Shown in pieces: positions 35,070-43,404 of a DNA stretch of 55,227 bases. The position numbers and the translations under genes were made by a program. Source of the DNA: Methylacidiphilum sp. Yel (GTDB lineage: Bacteria > Verrucomicrobiota > Verrucomicrobiia > Methylacidiphilales > Methylacidiphilaceae); NCBI RefSeq assembly GCF_004421185.1, contig NZ_LXQB01000001.1:1-55227 (forward strand), read 5' to 3'. Position 1 is the stretch's first letter; each line of letters opens with the position of its first letter. The notes under the pieces are model-generated. The model made no database searches. It was not told the DNA's origin and was given only the letters and a program-made list of their open reading frames with translations.

Positions 35070-35855
35070 TTAGGAATATTCCTCTTTGGCTCTTTCCCAT
35101 AGCTTGTCCAGTTCTTCAGGGGAAACTGGATTAGCTTTGTCTTTGAGTTCTTTTTCGACAAACCGACATCTTTTTTCAAAAGTCAACAAGGAGGCTTTAA
35201 TAGCTTCTTCTGGATCGATCCCAAGCAATCTTGTAAAATTGATTGCTGAAAAAATAAGATCGCCAATTTCTTTTTTGATCTTTTCTAGGTCCTTTTCCTT
35301 GTAGGCGTCTTTGATTTCTTGGAGTTCTTCTTCCATTTTCAAAAGGGGACCTTCTGGACTGGTCCAATCCAGATGCATTTTGGAAGCCCTGGATTGGAGT
35401 TTTATGGCTTTAAGGAGGGGTGGCAGTAGGGATGGAATACCGTCGAATAAGCTTTCTCTATGCGGTTTTTCTACTTTCTTAATTTTTTCCCAATGCTTAT
35501 GGACCTCGTCGGTAGTGGTGGCTGATTCGGTACCGAATACATGAGGATGACGGCGTATTAGCTTGGTGCAAAGAGCATCTAAAACTTCCAAGAAAGAAAA
35601 GTTTCCCTCTTCTTGAGCTATTTGTGCATGGAAAAAGACATGAAGAAGAATGTCTCCAAGTTCTTCCTTCATTGATGCCATATCTTCAGAGTCAATGGCT
35701 TCAATCAGCTCATAACATTCCTCAATGAGTTTTGCTTTCAAACTCTTGTGGGTCTGTTCCCTATCCCAGGGACAGCCTTGGGGCGATCTCAAAATGGTCA
35801 TAATAGAAAGGATTCGGAGTAAGGGGTCTTGGGGCAGAGAGTCGTATGGATTCAT
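35070..35855 (-). CDS. mazG: Nucleoside triphosphate pyrophosphohydrolase MazG
   Basis: 261 aa from the ATG at 35855, which begins the family-typical PLLRILSIMTILRSPQGCPWDREQT; the frame extends 20 residues upstream with an unlike hydrophobic head. Two MazG domains are present, with metal-binding acids in LIEECYELIEAID and ELGDILLHVFF (first) and KKEIGDLIFSAIN (second). It hydrolyses NTPs to NMP and pyrophosphate as a house-cleaning enzyme and can lower ppGpp. Confidence 0.95.
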   Translation of the reverse strand: MNPYDSLPQDPLLRILSIMTILRSPQGCPWDREQTHKSLKAKLIEECYELIEAIDSEDMASMKEELGDILLHVFFHAQIAQEEGNFSFLEVLDALCTKLIRRHPHVFGTESATTTDEVHKHWEKIKKVEKPHRESLFDGIPSLLPPLLKAIKLQSRASKMHLDWTSPEGPLLKMEEELQEIKDAYKEKDLEKIKKEIGDLIFSAINFTRLLGIDPEEAIKASLLTFEKRCRFVEKELKDKANPVSPEELDKLWERAKEEYS

Positions 35856-35925
35856 AGGTGGCTTAAAAAAAGAGAAAAGCAACATTATAATACAAAAGCA
35901 AAGTCTTTCAAACAACAGTTTATCT

Positions 35926-37044
35926 TTAGGGAGAAAAGGAATTGCGGATAACCTGAATTTTCCTACTGTCCGCTATACCAAGACCATATTCTTCAGCCGT
36001 TTGAATGTAATGGGAATAAGGACTCAGTGGAGGAATTCTTGCCGAACTCCTCCAGGAGTCCATTTGCGGAAGCACGATAGAATCAATAGCAACAGGATCC
36101 GTACTCAAATAGATACTGCCAGTCACTACCGCATATTCTGGGCTGAACTGTGGACCTCCAGCATATCCGGCAATCAATGCATCCATAACATGGAGGATGA
36201 CCTTTTTCCTGACTATAGGTTGATCGAGGATTTCAGCGATGGCTGGATCGCCCCATACCCCTTCTCCCTGGAACCGCCGCGTATTATCGACCATTCCTAG
36301 AGCAAGCGAAGCAAGACAACCATTAAGTCCGATGTTGGGATTGTCACAAAACACAGGCACGTTGATAATTTTTGAGCAGATCTGTGTGACAATTTTCGCA
36401 TAGAAGGATTTGTTACTTACCCGTCTTTCGAGGCTGCTGACTGGGACTCCTTTTTCGTACAATTTGGCAACGTTCTCTTCTGAGTTCGAAGCCTCTTTCT
36501 TTTCAAATGGCGAAGGCTTGAGTCCTTGAAAGAGCATATCTCCCCAGATGAGTTTGCCTAAAATTTCGTTGACATAAAAAACCTTTGGATCGAATCCGGT
36601 TTGGGGAATCACCGATTTGACCAGATAGCGGCTATCTTCGGTAAGCGGTAGATAGTTCGCGTTATAAAGATCATCTTCGTATTTATCCCAAACGATGATA
36701 TGCTGGGCAGGAACCCCTGCTTCCATAAGACTTTCTGCTATGGCATTGACCAACGCTTTTCTTGTGGACATAACGGTCCCTCCTGATGCGTTGATCTTTA
36801 TGCCCACTACATCCTTTGAGCTGACATGAAAAAAGCTTGACCAGGCCTCTCGGCTTGATGATTTCTGAGTGTAGGTTTTCAGAGCGGATTGAAACATTGC
36901 TTTAACTATTGAAAAATTAGCTTCATAGCCTACGACCGAAGCAGGATTTTCAACGATAAGAACACGGTGTTTTTCGGTCGTTTGAGCCCAAAGAGCAGCT
37001 AACAAAAGGCAAAACTCAAGCAGTAAAACCCAAAAAGTAAGCAT
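35926..37044 (-). CDS. Exported DUF362 domain protein
   Basis: 372 aa from the ATG at 37044 (a TTG five codons upstream is in frame). A signal peptide is clear: LTFWVLLLEFCLLLAALWAQ. The body has the DUF362 pattern: DVVGIKINASGGTV, VIVWDKYEDDL-like segment, CSKIINVPVFCDNPNIGLNGCLA and STDPVAIDSI. No ferredoxin-type CX2CX2C cluster is present, unlike many DUF362 proteins. Function of the family is not established. It is divergent from dnaG. Confidence 0.82.
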   Translation of the reverse strand: MLTFWVLLLEFCLLLAALWAQTTEKHRVLIVENPASVVGYEANFSIVKAMFQSALKTYTQKSSSREAWSSFFHVSSKDVVGIKINASGGTVMSTRKALVNAIAESLMEAGVPAQHIIVWDKYEDDLYNANYLPLTEDSRYLVKSVIPQTGFDPKVFYVNEILGKLIWGDMLFQGLKPSPFEKKEASNSEENVAKLYEKGVPVSSLERRVSNKSFYAKIVTQICSKIINVPVFCDNPNIGLNGCLASLALGMVDNTRRFQGEGVWGDPAIAEILDQPIVRKKVILHVMDALIAGYAGGPQFSPEYAVVTGSIYLSTDPVAIDSIVLPQMDSWRSSARIPPLSPYSHYIQTAEEYGLGIADSRKIQVIRNSFSP

Positions 37045-37135
37045 TTTAGAAAAGTCCAATTTTTAATTCGGTTTTTCTTCATAATAGCGTAAAATAGTTT
37101 GACACGAAAGCATAGGGTCATCATCCAACTTTGCG

Positions 37136-38911
37136 ATGGATACAATCGGCTTCAAAGAATTTGTGGAAAGGGTACGCAGGGCTAATGACATCGTTGAGGT
37201 CGTGAGTGAATATGTGGTCTTAAAAAAAGCCGGTTCCAAGTTTAAGTCCCTTAGTCCATTTAAAAAAGAAAAAACGCCTTCTTTCTTTGTTGATCCGCAA
37301 AAACAACTCTTTAAATGCTTCAGCAGTGGGTATGGGGGGACTGTTTTTGATTTTATCATGTATTATGAAAAGCTCGACTTTTTAGGGGCATTGAAATATT
37401 TAGCCCAAAGAGCGGGAATTGCCTTTCCTTCTTCCTTTCGGTCTTCGGAGAAGGCAGAAAAGCTTTCTATTCAGCAAAGGTTATGGGATCTCCACAGAGC
37501 TGTTGCCGAATATTGGACCAAAATACTACTCGAAGAGCCAGAAGGGGAAGTGGGAAGAGCCTATCTGAAAGAAAGGGGGATAGATCTAGAGACAGCTAAA
37601 ACCTTTGGCCTCGGCTATGCCCCAGCCCTCTGGGATGGATTGCTTAGATGGGCTGCAGAGAAAAGTGGGTTTCTTGAACTCTTAGAACCCGCTGGTCTTG
37701 TCGTCCGGGCTGAAAATTCAAAAATATATGATCGGTTCCGTGGGAGACTCATCTTCAGGATCGCTGATGAAACTGGAAAAATTGTGGGTTTCAGTGGCAG
37801 GCTTATAGGAACGGATCAGGGTCCTAAATATTTGAATTCTCCTGAAAGTCTGATTTTTTCGAAAGGGAAAATTCTCTACGGGCTCAATGTGGCAAAAAAA
37901 GCGATCGTAGAGTCTGACAAAGCGATTTTGTGCGAAGGCCATATCGATTTGATCCGACTGCATGCCTCGGGATTTCCCACGGCTGTTGCCACGCAAGGTA
38001 CAGCCTTAACGGATCACCAAGCTGCCCTTTTGAAAAGGTTTTGTTCTGAAGTAATAGTTGCCTATGATGGGGATAGGGCTGGGGAGGATGCGGCAGTCAG
38101 AGCACTGGATATCCTTTTGGAGGAAGGTTTTGAAGTAAAAGTAGCGCAGCTTCCAAGTGGCGAGGACCCAGATAGCCTCATTGCAAAAGGCGGCCGAGCC
38201 GCTTTCGAACAGATCCTTGCCACCGCTCTGCCTTATCCTTCTTTCGTTTTAAATAAGGCTTCTATAGAGTATTGCCCACAGACTGCTATAGGAAAAAGCA
38301 AAATTGCTGAAAAGATGGCTAGACTCATTGTCAAAATCAATGATCCCATACGCAGGCATGTTGCTTGTCTAGAAGTTGCCGCGCGGATTGGGGTCAGTGT
38401 GGAAGCCTTTGAAAAGAAAATTGAACAGACGCTACTTACTAAACGGGATAACCAGGAAGCAGTCGAAGAGGAGAGGTGGGCAAAAGACAGTATCAGCCCA
38501 GCTGTTTCAGAAACGATCTGGTTTTTAATCGAAAATCCCGAGTATATGCCCCGGTTCAAAGAAGCTCTGCCTCAGGAGGCATTGAAGGAGATTCCTGGAG
38601 GAGAGCTATTGGCAAAACTTTACAGAGTGGATGCTCTAAGAGAGCTCAATGGAACAACCCATTTTTTGGAAATGCTTTCTCAAGAAGAAAGGGAAAGGGT
38701 TGTTTCTTTTTTGTTTGAGCTACAGCAGGAACCACAGGGGGATTATTCTAAAGAAGAACATTTTTTGATGCTCAAAGAGCGGCTCTCTTCATTATGGTGT
38801 CAGCACCGAATAGAAAAAATAAGGCTACAAATCGCTTCCGAAAAACTATCTTCAGAAGAAATTTCAGCAAAATTAAAGGAGATTGTTGACTTAAGAAAAA
38901 AGCTTCTATAA
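37136..38911 (+). CDS. dnaG: DNA primase, with degraded zinc-binding domain
   Basis: 591 aa. Synthesises RNA primers at the replication fork. The TOPRIM acids are in AILCEGHIDLIRLH and VIVAYDGDRAGEDAA, and the RNA polymerase basic core is in the middle (YDRFRGRLIFRI). In the N-terminal zinc ribbon the usual Cys-His-Cys-Cys set reads Ser40, Lys43, Cys61 and Ser64 (LSPFKKEKTPSF; KCFSSGYGG), so zinc cannot be held normally. The surrounding fold is intact, so this is lineage divergence rather than damage. Upstream of rpoD by 55 bases, as in the classic macromolecular synthesis operon. Confidence 0.95.
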   Translation: MDTIGFKEFVERVRRANDIVEVVSEYVVLKKAGSKFKSLSPFKKEKTPSFFVDPQKQLFKCFSSGYGGTVFDFIMYYEKLDFLGALKYLAQRAGIAFPSSFRSSEKAEKLSIQQRLWDLHRAVAEYWTKILLEEPEGEVGRAYLKERGIDLETAKTFGLGYAPALWDGLLRWAAEKSGFLELLEPAGLVVRAENSKIYDRFRGRLIFRIADETGKIVGFSGRLIGTDQGPKYLNSPESLIFSKGKILYGLNVAKKAIVESDKAILCEGHIDLIRLHASGFPTAVATQGTALTDHQAALLKRFCSEVIVAYDGDRAGEDAAVRALDILLEEGFEVKVAQLPSGEDPDSLIAKGGRAAFEQILATALPYPSFVLNKASIEYCPQTAIGKSKIAEKMARLIVKINDPIRRHVACLEVAARIGVSVEAFEKKIEQTLLTKRDNQEAVEEERWAKDSISPAVSETIWFLIENPEYMPRFKEALPQEALKEIPGGELLAKLYRVDALRELNGTTHFLEMLSQEERERVVSFLFELQQEPQGDYSKEEHFLMLKERLSSLWCQHRIEKIRLQIASEKLSSEEISAKLKEIVDLRKKLL

Positions 38912-38966
38912 TTTAACTACTCGTTGTCAAAACATGTCCAAAGACTGATTCCAAAAGCTCTTCTCT

Positions 38967-40841
38967 ATGAAAAAGAAATCGAGAAAAACCAATGATGTTG
39001 TCTCTCTATCTTCATGCTGCTCAATGAATAATGGATCATCTGATCCTTCCCACGATTCGGAGGGGAGGTACAAACGGGAGGAGGGGGGTGAAAAATGCCA
39101 GGATGGTTCTCCAGGAAATTGTCCGACTGACAAACAATGCTCTACGAAACTACTCGTTTTAGAAGACCGTCAGATTGCCTCGAGGCTAGCTAAAATTTGG
39201 GAAGAGTATCCAGACAGGCAGGAAAAGCTTCGGTCTTTGATTAAACTAGCCAAGGAACAGACTTATCTCACCTACGATGATATTAACGAAGCTCTTTCCG
39301 ATAGCATTAACAATCCGGAAGAAATCGATGCCGTCCTCGACTTTTTAAGGACTCTAGAGATTGAAATTATAGACAGCTCAGATGTGGATAATGCCAAATC
39401 GGCGGTAGTGGCTGACATAGAGGAAAGCGAAGGAAGAGAAGCGAAATTGGACATCGTCGATGATCCGGTTCGAATGTATTTGAAGCAGATGGGGCAGGTG
39501 CCTCTTTTGACGAGAGAACAGGAGGTGGAAATTTCCAAAAAAATCGAGCAGTCTGAAGCAAATGTCAAGAGTTGTTTGCATAGCTTCCATTTTATTGCCA
39601 AAGAATATTTAAAATTGGCGAAGAAATTGGGTCAGGGTAAAGAAAGGTTTGATCGGGTCATTCAGGATAAACATGTGGAGTGTCGCGAAGAGTATTTGAA
39701 GAAGTTGCCCGAACTGATTGAACGGCTGGAATTTTATATAGCTAAAATAGAAGAATTGTATCCAAAGATAGCAAAGCTTGCGGAGAAATCCAAAGAAAGA
39801 AAGAACTTGGAAAAAGAGTTCCAAAGAGCTAAGAGTTGCCTTGAGAAAATTTTTGAAAAGCTGTATTTCAAGCAGAAAGTCATCGAGGATTTCGTACAAG
39901 TCAGCGAATCCTATTATCAAGAAGTACTCAAGTTAGAAAAAGAAAAGGAGGCTTTAGAAAAAAGTGAATTGGATCCTGAAGCAAAAGAAAAAAAATGTAA
40001 GCAACTCAGCTTGAAGTTTGAGCAATTAGAACATCAAATACATCTGCCAGTTGATCTTTTCAAAAATAAGCATGAAGAATTAAAACAATGGCTTAACGAG
40101 GCTCTAAAGGCGAAAAGTTGCATGGTTGAAGCGAACTTGCGACTAGTCATTTCTATAGCCAAAAAATACAGTAACAGAGGCCTTTCTTTCTTGGATTTAA
40201 TCCAGGAGGGAAATATGGGCCTTATGAAAGCGGTTGAAAAATTTGAATACCGCAGGGGCTATAAATTTTCGACTTATGCGACATGGTGGATTCGGCAGGC
40301 GATCACTCGGAGTATTGCTGATCAGGCTCGGACGATTCGTATTCCTGTGCACATGATCGAAACGATCAATAAATTGATGCGCGTTCAAAAACAATTAATT
40401 CAGGAGCTTGGAAGAGAACCTACCCCTGAAGAAATTGCTGAAGAAACGCAGATGAGCGTGGATAGAATCCGAGCTATCATCAAAATGGCACAACATCCCA
40501 TTTCCCTTCAAGCTCAAGTGGGAGAAAGCGAAGATACGACCTTTGGAGATTTTATAGAAGATAAAGCTGCTGAAAATCCCTCCGAGATGACTGGCTATTC
40601 TCTTTTGAGAGAAAAGATTAGAGATGTGCTCCATACCCTTGCAGAGCGCGAAAGAACGGTTATCGAACAACGCTTTGGGTTGCTCGATGGCTATCCTCGA
40701 ACCCTTGAGGAGGTAGGCAAACAGTTTCGAGTAACACGGGAAAGGATCCGGCAGATTGAAGCCAAAGCCCTTCGGAAAATGCGTCATCCAACGAGATTAC
40801 GTCATTTGAAAGGCTTTCTTGAAATCGATCAACTTTTTTAA
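38967..40841 (+). CDS. rpoD: RNA polymerase primary sigma factor (sigma-70)
   Basis: 624 aa. Regions in order: 1.1-like (about 70-130), 1.2 ([21 protein letters not shown]), a charged coiled non-conserved region of about 190 residues, region 2 ([37 protein letters not shown]), region 3, and region 4 HTH ([19 protein letters not shown]). The first 60 residues contain five cysteines (17, 18, 44, 52, 58) in a Ser/Gly-rich setting, not usual for RpoD. An ATG at 39024 is an alternative start that would keep three of them. Confidence 0.96.
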   Translation: MKKKSRKTNDVVSLSSCCSMNNGSSDPSHDSEGRYKREEGGEKCQDGSPGNCPTDKQCSTKLLVLEDRQIASRLAKIWEEYPDRQEKLRSLIKLAKEQTYLTYDDINEALSDSINNPEEIDAVLDFLRTLEIEIIDSSDVDNAKSAVVADIEESEGREAKLDIVDDPVRMYLKQMGQVPLLTREQEVEISKKIEQSEANVKSCLHSFHFIAKEYLKLAKKLGQGKERFDRVIQDKHVECREEYLKKLPELIERLEFYIAKIEELYPKIAKLAEKSKERKNLEKEFQRAKSCLEKIFEKLYFKQKVIEDFVQVSESYYQEVLKLEKEKEALEKSELDPEAKEKKCKQLSLKFEQLEHQIHLPVDLFKNKHEELKQWLNEALKAKSCMVEANLRLVISIAKKYSNRGLSFLDLIQEGNMGLMKAVEKFEYRRGYKFSTYATWWIRQAITRSIADQARTIRIPVHMIETINKLMRVQKQLIQELGREPTPEEIAEETQMSVDRIRAIIKMAQHPISLQAQVGESEDTTFGDFIEDKAAENPSEMTGYSLLREKIRDVLHTLAERERTVIEQRFGLLDGYPRTLEEVGKQFRVTRERIRQIEAKALRKMRHPTRLRHLKGFLEIDQLF

Positions 40842-41021
40842 GCCTTTTAAGAAAATCATTGTTTATAGGAAAAAGATGGGCTTTGAAGGATGTAACAGGC
40901 AGTTTCCTTCTGGATAATGAAGGATTTGGAGCGGAGGCTTACCAAAAATCCAACGTTGAAGCGATACCGTTGGGATCAAAGACAGGAAAAGAGATAGAAC
41001 GCTGAAGAAGCCTCAATTGGT

Positions 41022-41350
41022 CTAGGTCCTGGCGTCGTACCGGATGGGTACGACACTCCCATGCGGCCGTCTCACCTTGCGGTCTTTATTCAGACGGTTC
41101 AAGGCGGACTTGATAGCCTCCGTTGCACGCACACTCTAGCAGAAATCACAAGCCCGGAAGGCATATCCGGATGCTCCGTACGGAGTCTCCAGTACGTCTC
41201 GTGATGCAATTTCACACCGTTCTTGCAACGCTTCTGTCAGCCAACAGCGCAGACAGCGTTGAAACAATCAGTGTACTCAGGGAGTATGCGCAAGAGGATT
41301 TGAGCCTGTTTGGTTGTAGGTTGTAGAAACAATCGGATTGTCCTCCTCAT
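41022..41350 (-). pseudogene. tnpB: N-terminal half of a decayed tnpB (IS200/IS605 OrfB)
   Basis: Reading from an ATG at 41350 on the minus strand gives a TnpB-like start: MRRTIRLFLQPTTKQAQILL, then EYTDCFNAVCAVG, a TGA at 41237-41239, KLHHETYWRLRTEHPDMPSG and LVISARV. A one-base frameshift near 41122-41130 leads to TEAIKSALNRLNKDRKVRRP, VVPIRYDART and a TAG at 41022. The Q-x-L, LH..Y..LR and IRYDART blocks are those of the TnpB N-terminal and early RuvC-proximal region. The nuclease domain is missing. It lies opposite in orientation to the C-terminal piece at 41503. Confidence 0.75.
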
Positions 41351-41395
41351 ACTTCACATACTATCCTATTTTGCGAAGCGTGAGTAGCGCCGCTC

Positions 41396-41420
41396 CTCCC
41401 CATGCCTAAAGGAAGGGGTC
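41396..41420 (-). mobile_element. IS200/IS605-type end hairpin, minus orientation
   Basis: On the minus strand this reads CCCC-TTCC-TTTA-GGCA-T-GGGG followed by AGG, the same architecture as the contig-end repeat with one mismatch in the inner stem (GGAA against TGCC on the plus strand). It lies between the two divergently placed tnpB fragments, so it could be the end of either, or of a third lost copy. Confidence 0.6.
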
Positions 41421-41502
41421 GTGCGCAACGCTGTTGGCTGATGACGATTGCTCCAACGGGTTAGACCCATCCCCTACGAGACTATCCGTGTCGGCTTGAA
41501 GG

Positions 41503-41774
41503 AGGATAGGTCAAAAGTACAAAGCGGAGGGAAAAGAATGTGTCGTTGTTGGCATCGATCCTCACACTACACCTCACAAATGTGCTCGTGTTGTGGGGAT
41601 GCCCATTGATACAATCGCCAAACACAATCAGGTTTTGTGTGCCGAAATTGCGGCTTCGAACTGAACGCCAAGCTAAAGGCGGCTTGGAACATTACTCGGA
41701 AATACCTTGCCGGAGGAGGCGGCATGTCCACTTCCGGCGGGCTGCTGTCAGCCAGCCTATCGTGTCAGCCGTAA
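41503..41774 (+). pseudogene. tnpB: C-terminal zinc-ribbon fragment of a decayed tnpB
   Basis: Frame 1 reads QKYKAEGKECVVVGIDPH (41512-41565), then a shift of two bases leads to YTSQMCSCCGDAH, a TGA at 41607-41609, YNRQTQSGFVCRNCGFELNA and KLKAAWNITRKYL, ending at a TAA at 41772-41774. The TSQ-C-x2-CG ... C-x2-CG-x3-NA pattern is the C-terminal zinc ribbon and final RuvC segment of TnpB. Most of the gene is absent upstream. A right-end hairpin follows 14 bases later. Confidence 0.85.
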
Positions 41775-41787
41775 GGCTAGGCGCAAG

Positions 41788-41808
41788 CCTCGCCCTTTAG
41801 GGCTGGGG
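41788..41808 (+). mobile_element. IS200/IS605-type right-end hairpin after tnpB fragment
   Basis: CCTC-GCCC-TTTA-GGGC-T-GGGG then TAGCTGAC. The inner stem differs from the contig-end copy (TGCC/GGCA) but remains fully paired. It follows the tnpB C-terminal fragment at the expected place for an element right end, with an altered tail sequence. Confidence 0.65.
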
Positions 41809-41942
41809 TAGCTGACCACTGGCAGAACTTCATAGTTTGTAAAAATAAAGAATAATTTCCTTATGTGCTTTTGATTTCCTAAAAATCCTGTTCGATCTAG
41901 AAGAGAAATGCTAAAATAATAGAATAAAGGAGAATTAGATTT

Positions 41943-42998
41943 ATGGCAAATAGAGTTGAGGATAAATCGCCATTTAAAGATAAAAGTTTAGAGCTTGCGA
42001 TTCAATCCATTGCAAAAGAGTTTGGAGATGGATCGATCTTACGATTAGGAGATGATCGCTCAAAGCTTAAGATAGAAACGATCCCCACAGGTTGTTTAGC
42101 CATCGATAGGGCTCTTGGCGTAGGTGGCTTTCCTAGAGGCAGAATCATAGAAATTTATGGTCCAGAATCTTCTGGTAAAACAACACTTGCCCTAACGGTC
42201 ATTGCGCAAGCTCAAAAAATGGGAGGAGTCGGAGTGATTATCGATGTCGAACATGCTCTAGATCCACATTATTGCCGGAAATTAGGAGTGAACATGAACG
42301 AATTGCTTATTTCTCAGCCTGATTCGGGTGAAGAAGCTTTGACAATCGCTGAAACGCTCATTCGCTCTAATGCTGTGGATGTGATTGTGATTGATTCAGT
42401 GGCTGCTTTGACCCCTAGAGCTGAAATAGAAGGTCAAATGGGAGATGCTGTGGTGGGAGCGCAAGCCAGACTCATGAGTAGTGCCCTTAGGAAACTGACG
42501 GCGCAGATTAGCAAGGCCAAAACCGTTTGCATTTTTACCAACCAGCTTAGAGACAAAATAGGAGTGATGTTCGGTAATCCCGAGACAACCCCTGGAGGTA
42601 AGGCATTAAAGTTTTATGCTTCGGTCAGAATTGACATTAGAAAGTTGGCTCAATTAAAGGGACCGGATGGGACGGTTTATGGGAATAGAACGAAGCTTAA
42701 GGTCGTTAAGAATAAGGTTGCCCCTCCATTTACTGAATGTGAATTTGATATTCTCTATAATGAGGGTATATCTAGGGAAGGGTCGTTGATCGATTTAGCT
42801 ATTGAAGAGCAGATAGTCGAAAAAAGAGGCTCTTGGATTTATTTTGAAGGAACGCAACTTGGCCAGGGACGGGAATCTGTTGTTAATCTCTTGAAATCAG
42901 ATCCCGTTCTGTGTGCTAAGTTGGAAGCGGCAACCAGGGAAAAAGTTTTTGGAGCCGATGCTTCTGTCCCCTCGGATAGGTCAACTACTCCCTCCTAA
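41943..42998 (+). CDS. recA: Recombinase RecA
   Basis: 351 aa. ATP-dependent strand-exchange protein and SOS coprotease. Walker A is [11 protein letters not shown], Walker B is [12 protein letters not shown], and the signature loops are [14 protein letters not shown] and [22 protein letters not shown]. The C-terminus is short and ends in Ser/Thr/Pro without the acidic tail of proteobacterial RecA. Ribosome site AAAGGAG is well placed. Transposon remnants lie on both sides of the gene, and the GC-rich debris begins directly after its stop. Confidence 0.98.
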   Translation: MANRVEDKSPFKDKSLELAIQSIAKEFGDGSILRLGDDRSKLKIETIPTGCLAIDRALGVGGFPRGRIIEIYGPESSGKTTLALTVIAQAQKMGGVGVIIDVEHALDPHYCRKLGVNMNELLISQPDSGEEALTIAETLIRSNAVDVIVIDSVAALTPRAEIEGQMGDAVVGAQARLMSSALRKLTAQISKAKTVCIFTNQLRDKIGVMFGNPETTPGGKALKFYASVRIDIRKLAQLKGPDGTVYGNRTKLKVVKNKVAPPFTECEFDILYNEGISREGSLIDLAIEEQIVEKRGSWIYFEGTQLGQGRESVVNLLKSDPVLCAKLEAATREKVFGADASVPSDRSTTPS

Positions 42999-43404
42999 AA
43001 GACGGAGCTTGCATCCAGGCTCCACTGCTGCGACTGCGGACTGCTTCCCCTCCAGAGGGCCTCTTCTCTGACTTCCTTGCTCGCTTCGTCTCCGAAGACA
43101 GGCTCGATGCACGCCAAGGCCAAGACGGCCTGGCCGGGTGCGGAACCGCTCCTGCGTCGGGCGGCCGTCGAGCTTCAATCAACCTACAAGCGGAGCCGGT
43201 CGTCGCCGCCTCTCACGCCCTCCGGGGCATCAGAGCGGGCCGTCTGCCGAAGGGGAACGCTAGCCGCCGATGAAAACGCGCACGTCGTACCGCTTGTCTT
43301 CTCAAGCAAGCGGGAGGGGGGCGCGAGGAATCGGCGTGTCTCATCCCCAACCCCCCCTGGCTTTAGCCATGGGGAGGTTCAGAATGGCCTACGTACAGCC
43401 TCAA
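42999..43404 (+). mobile_element. GC-rich decayed IS200/IS605-type element end between recA and valS
   Basis: About 400 bases clearly richer in GC than the neighbouring genes. The right part carries CCCC-TGGC-TTTA-GCCA-T-GGGG (43354-43374) and AGGTTCAG, the same right-end hairpin with another compensated inner stem. One plus-strand frame is open from about 43010 and contains HCCDCGL followed by a long low-complexity tail, weakly like a TnpB zinc ribbon, but no further TnpB motif is convincing. Probably a 3' remnant of an element transferred from a GC-rich source. Confidence 0.6.

Larger units (their letters stand above)
40842..41942. other. 1.1-kb rpoD-recA interval filled with transposon debris
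   Basis: No intact gene. 40842-41021 follows rpoD and shows nothing recognised, although the minus-strand tnpB fragment may once have continued into it. 41022-41808 holds the tnpB fragments and hairpins listed separately and is richer in GC than the flanks. 41821-41942 is the recA leader, AT-rich, with TTC-GATCTA-GAA at 41891-41902 and the ribosome site AAAGGAG nine bases before the recA ATG. Confidence 0.7.

Noticed and set aside
35725-36300. 191-codon plus-strand frame across mazG and the DUF362 gene
   Set aside because: Antisense to two supported genes, with no family features.
41540-41800. 86-codon plus-strand frame in the rpoD-recA interval
   Set aside because: It is a different frame over the tnpB zinc-ribbon remnant, whose own frame carries the clear TnpB motifs.
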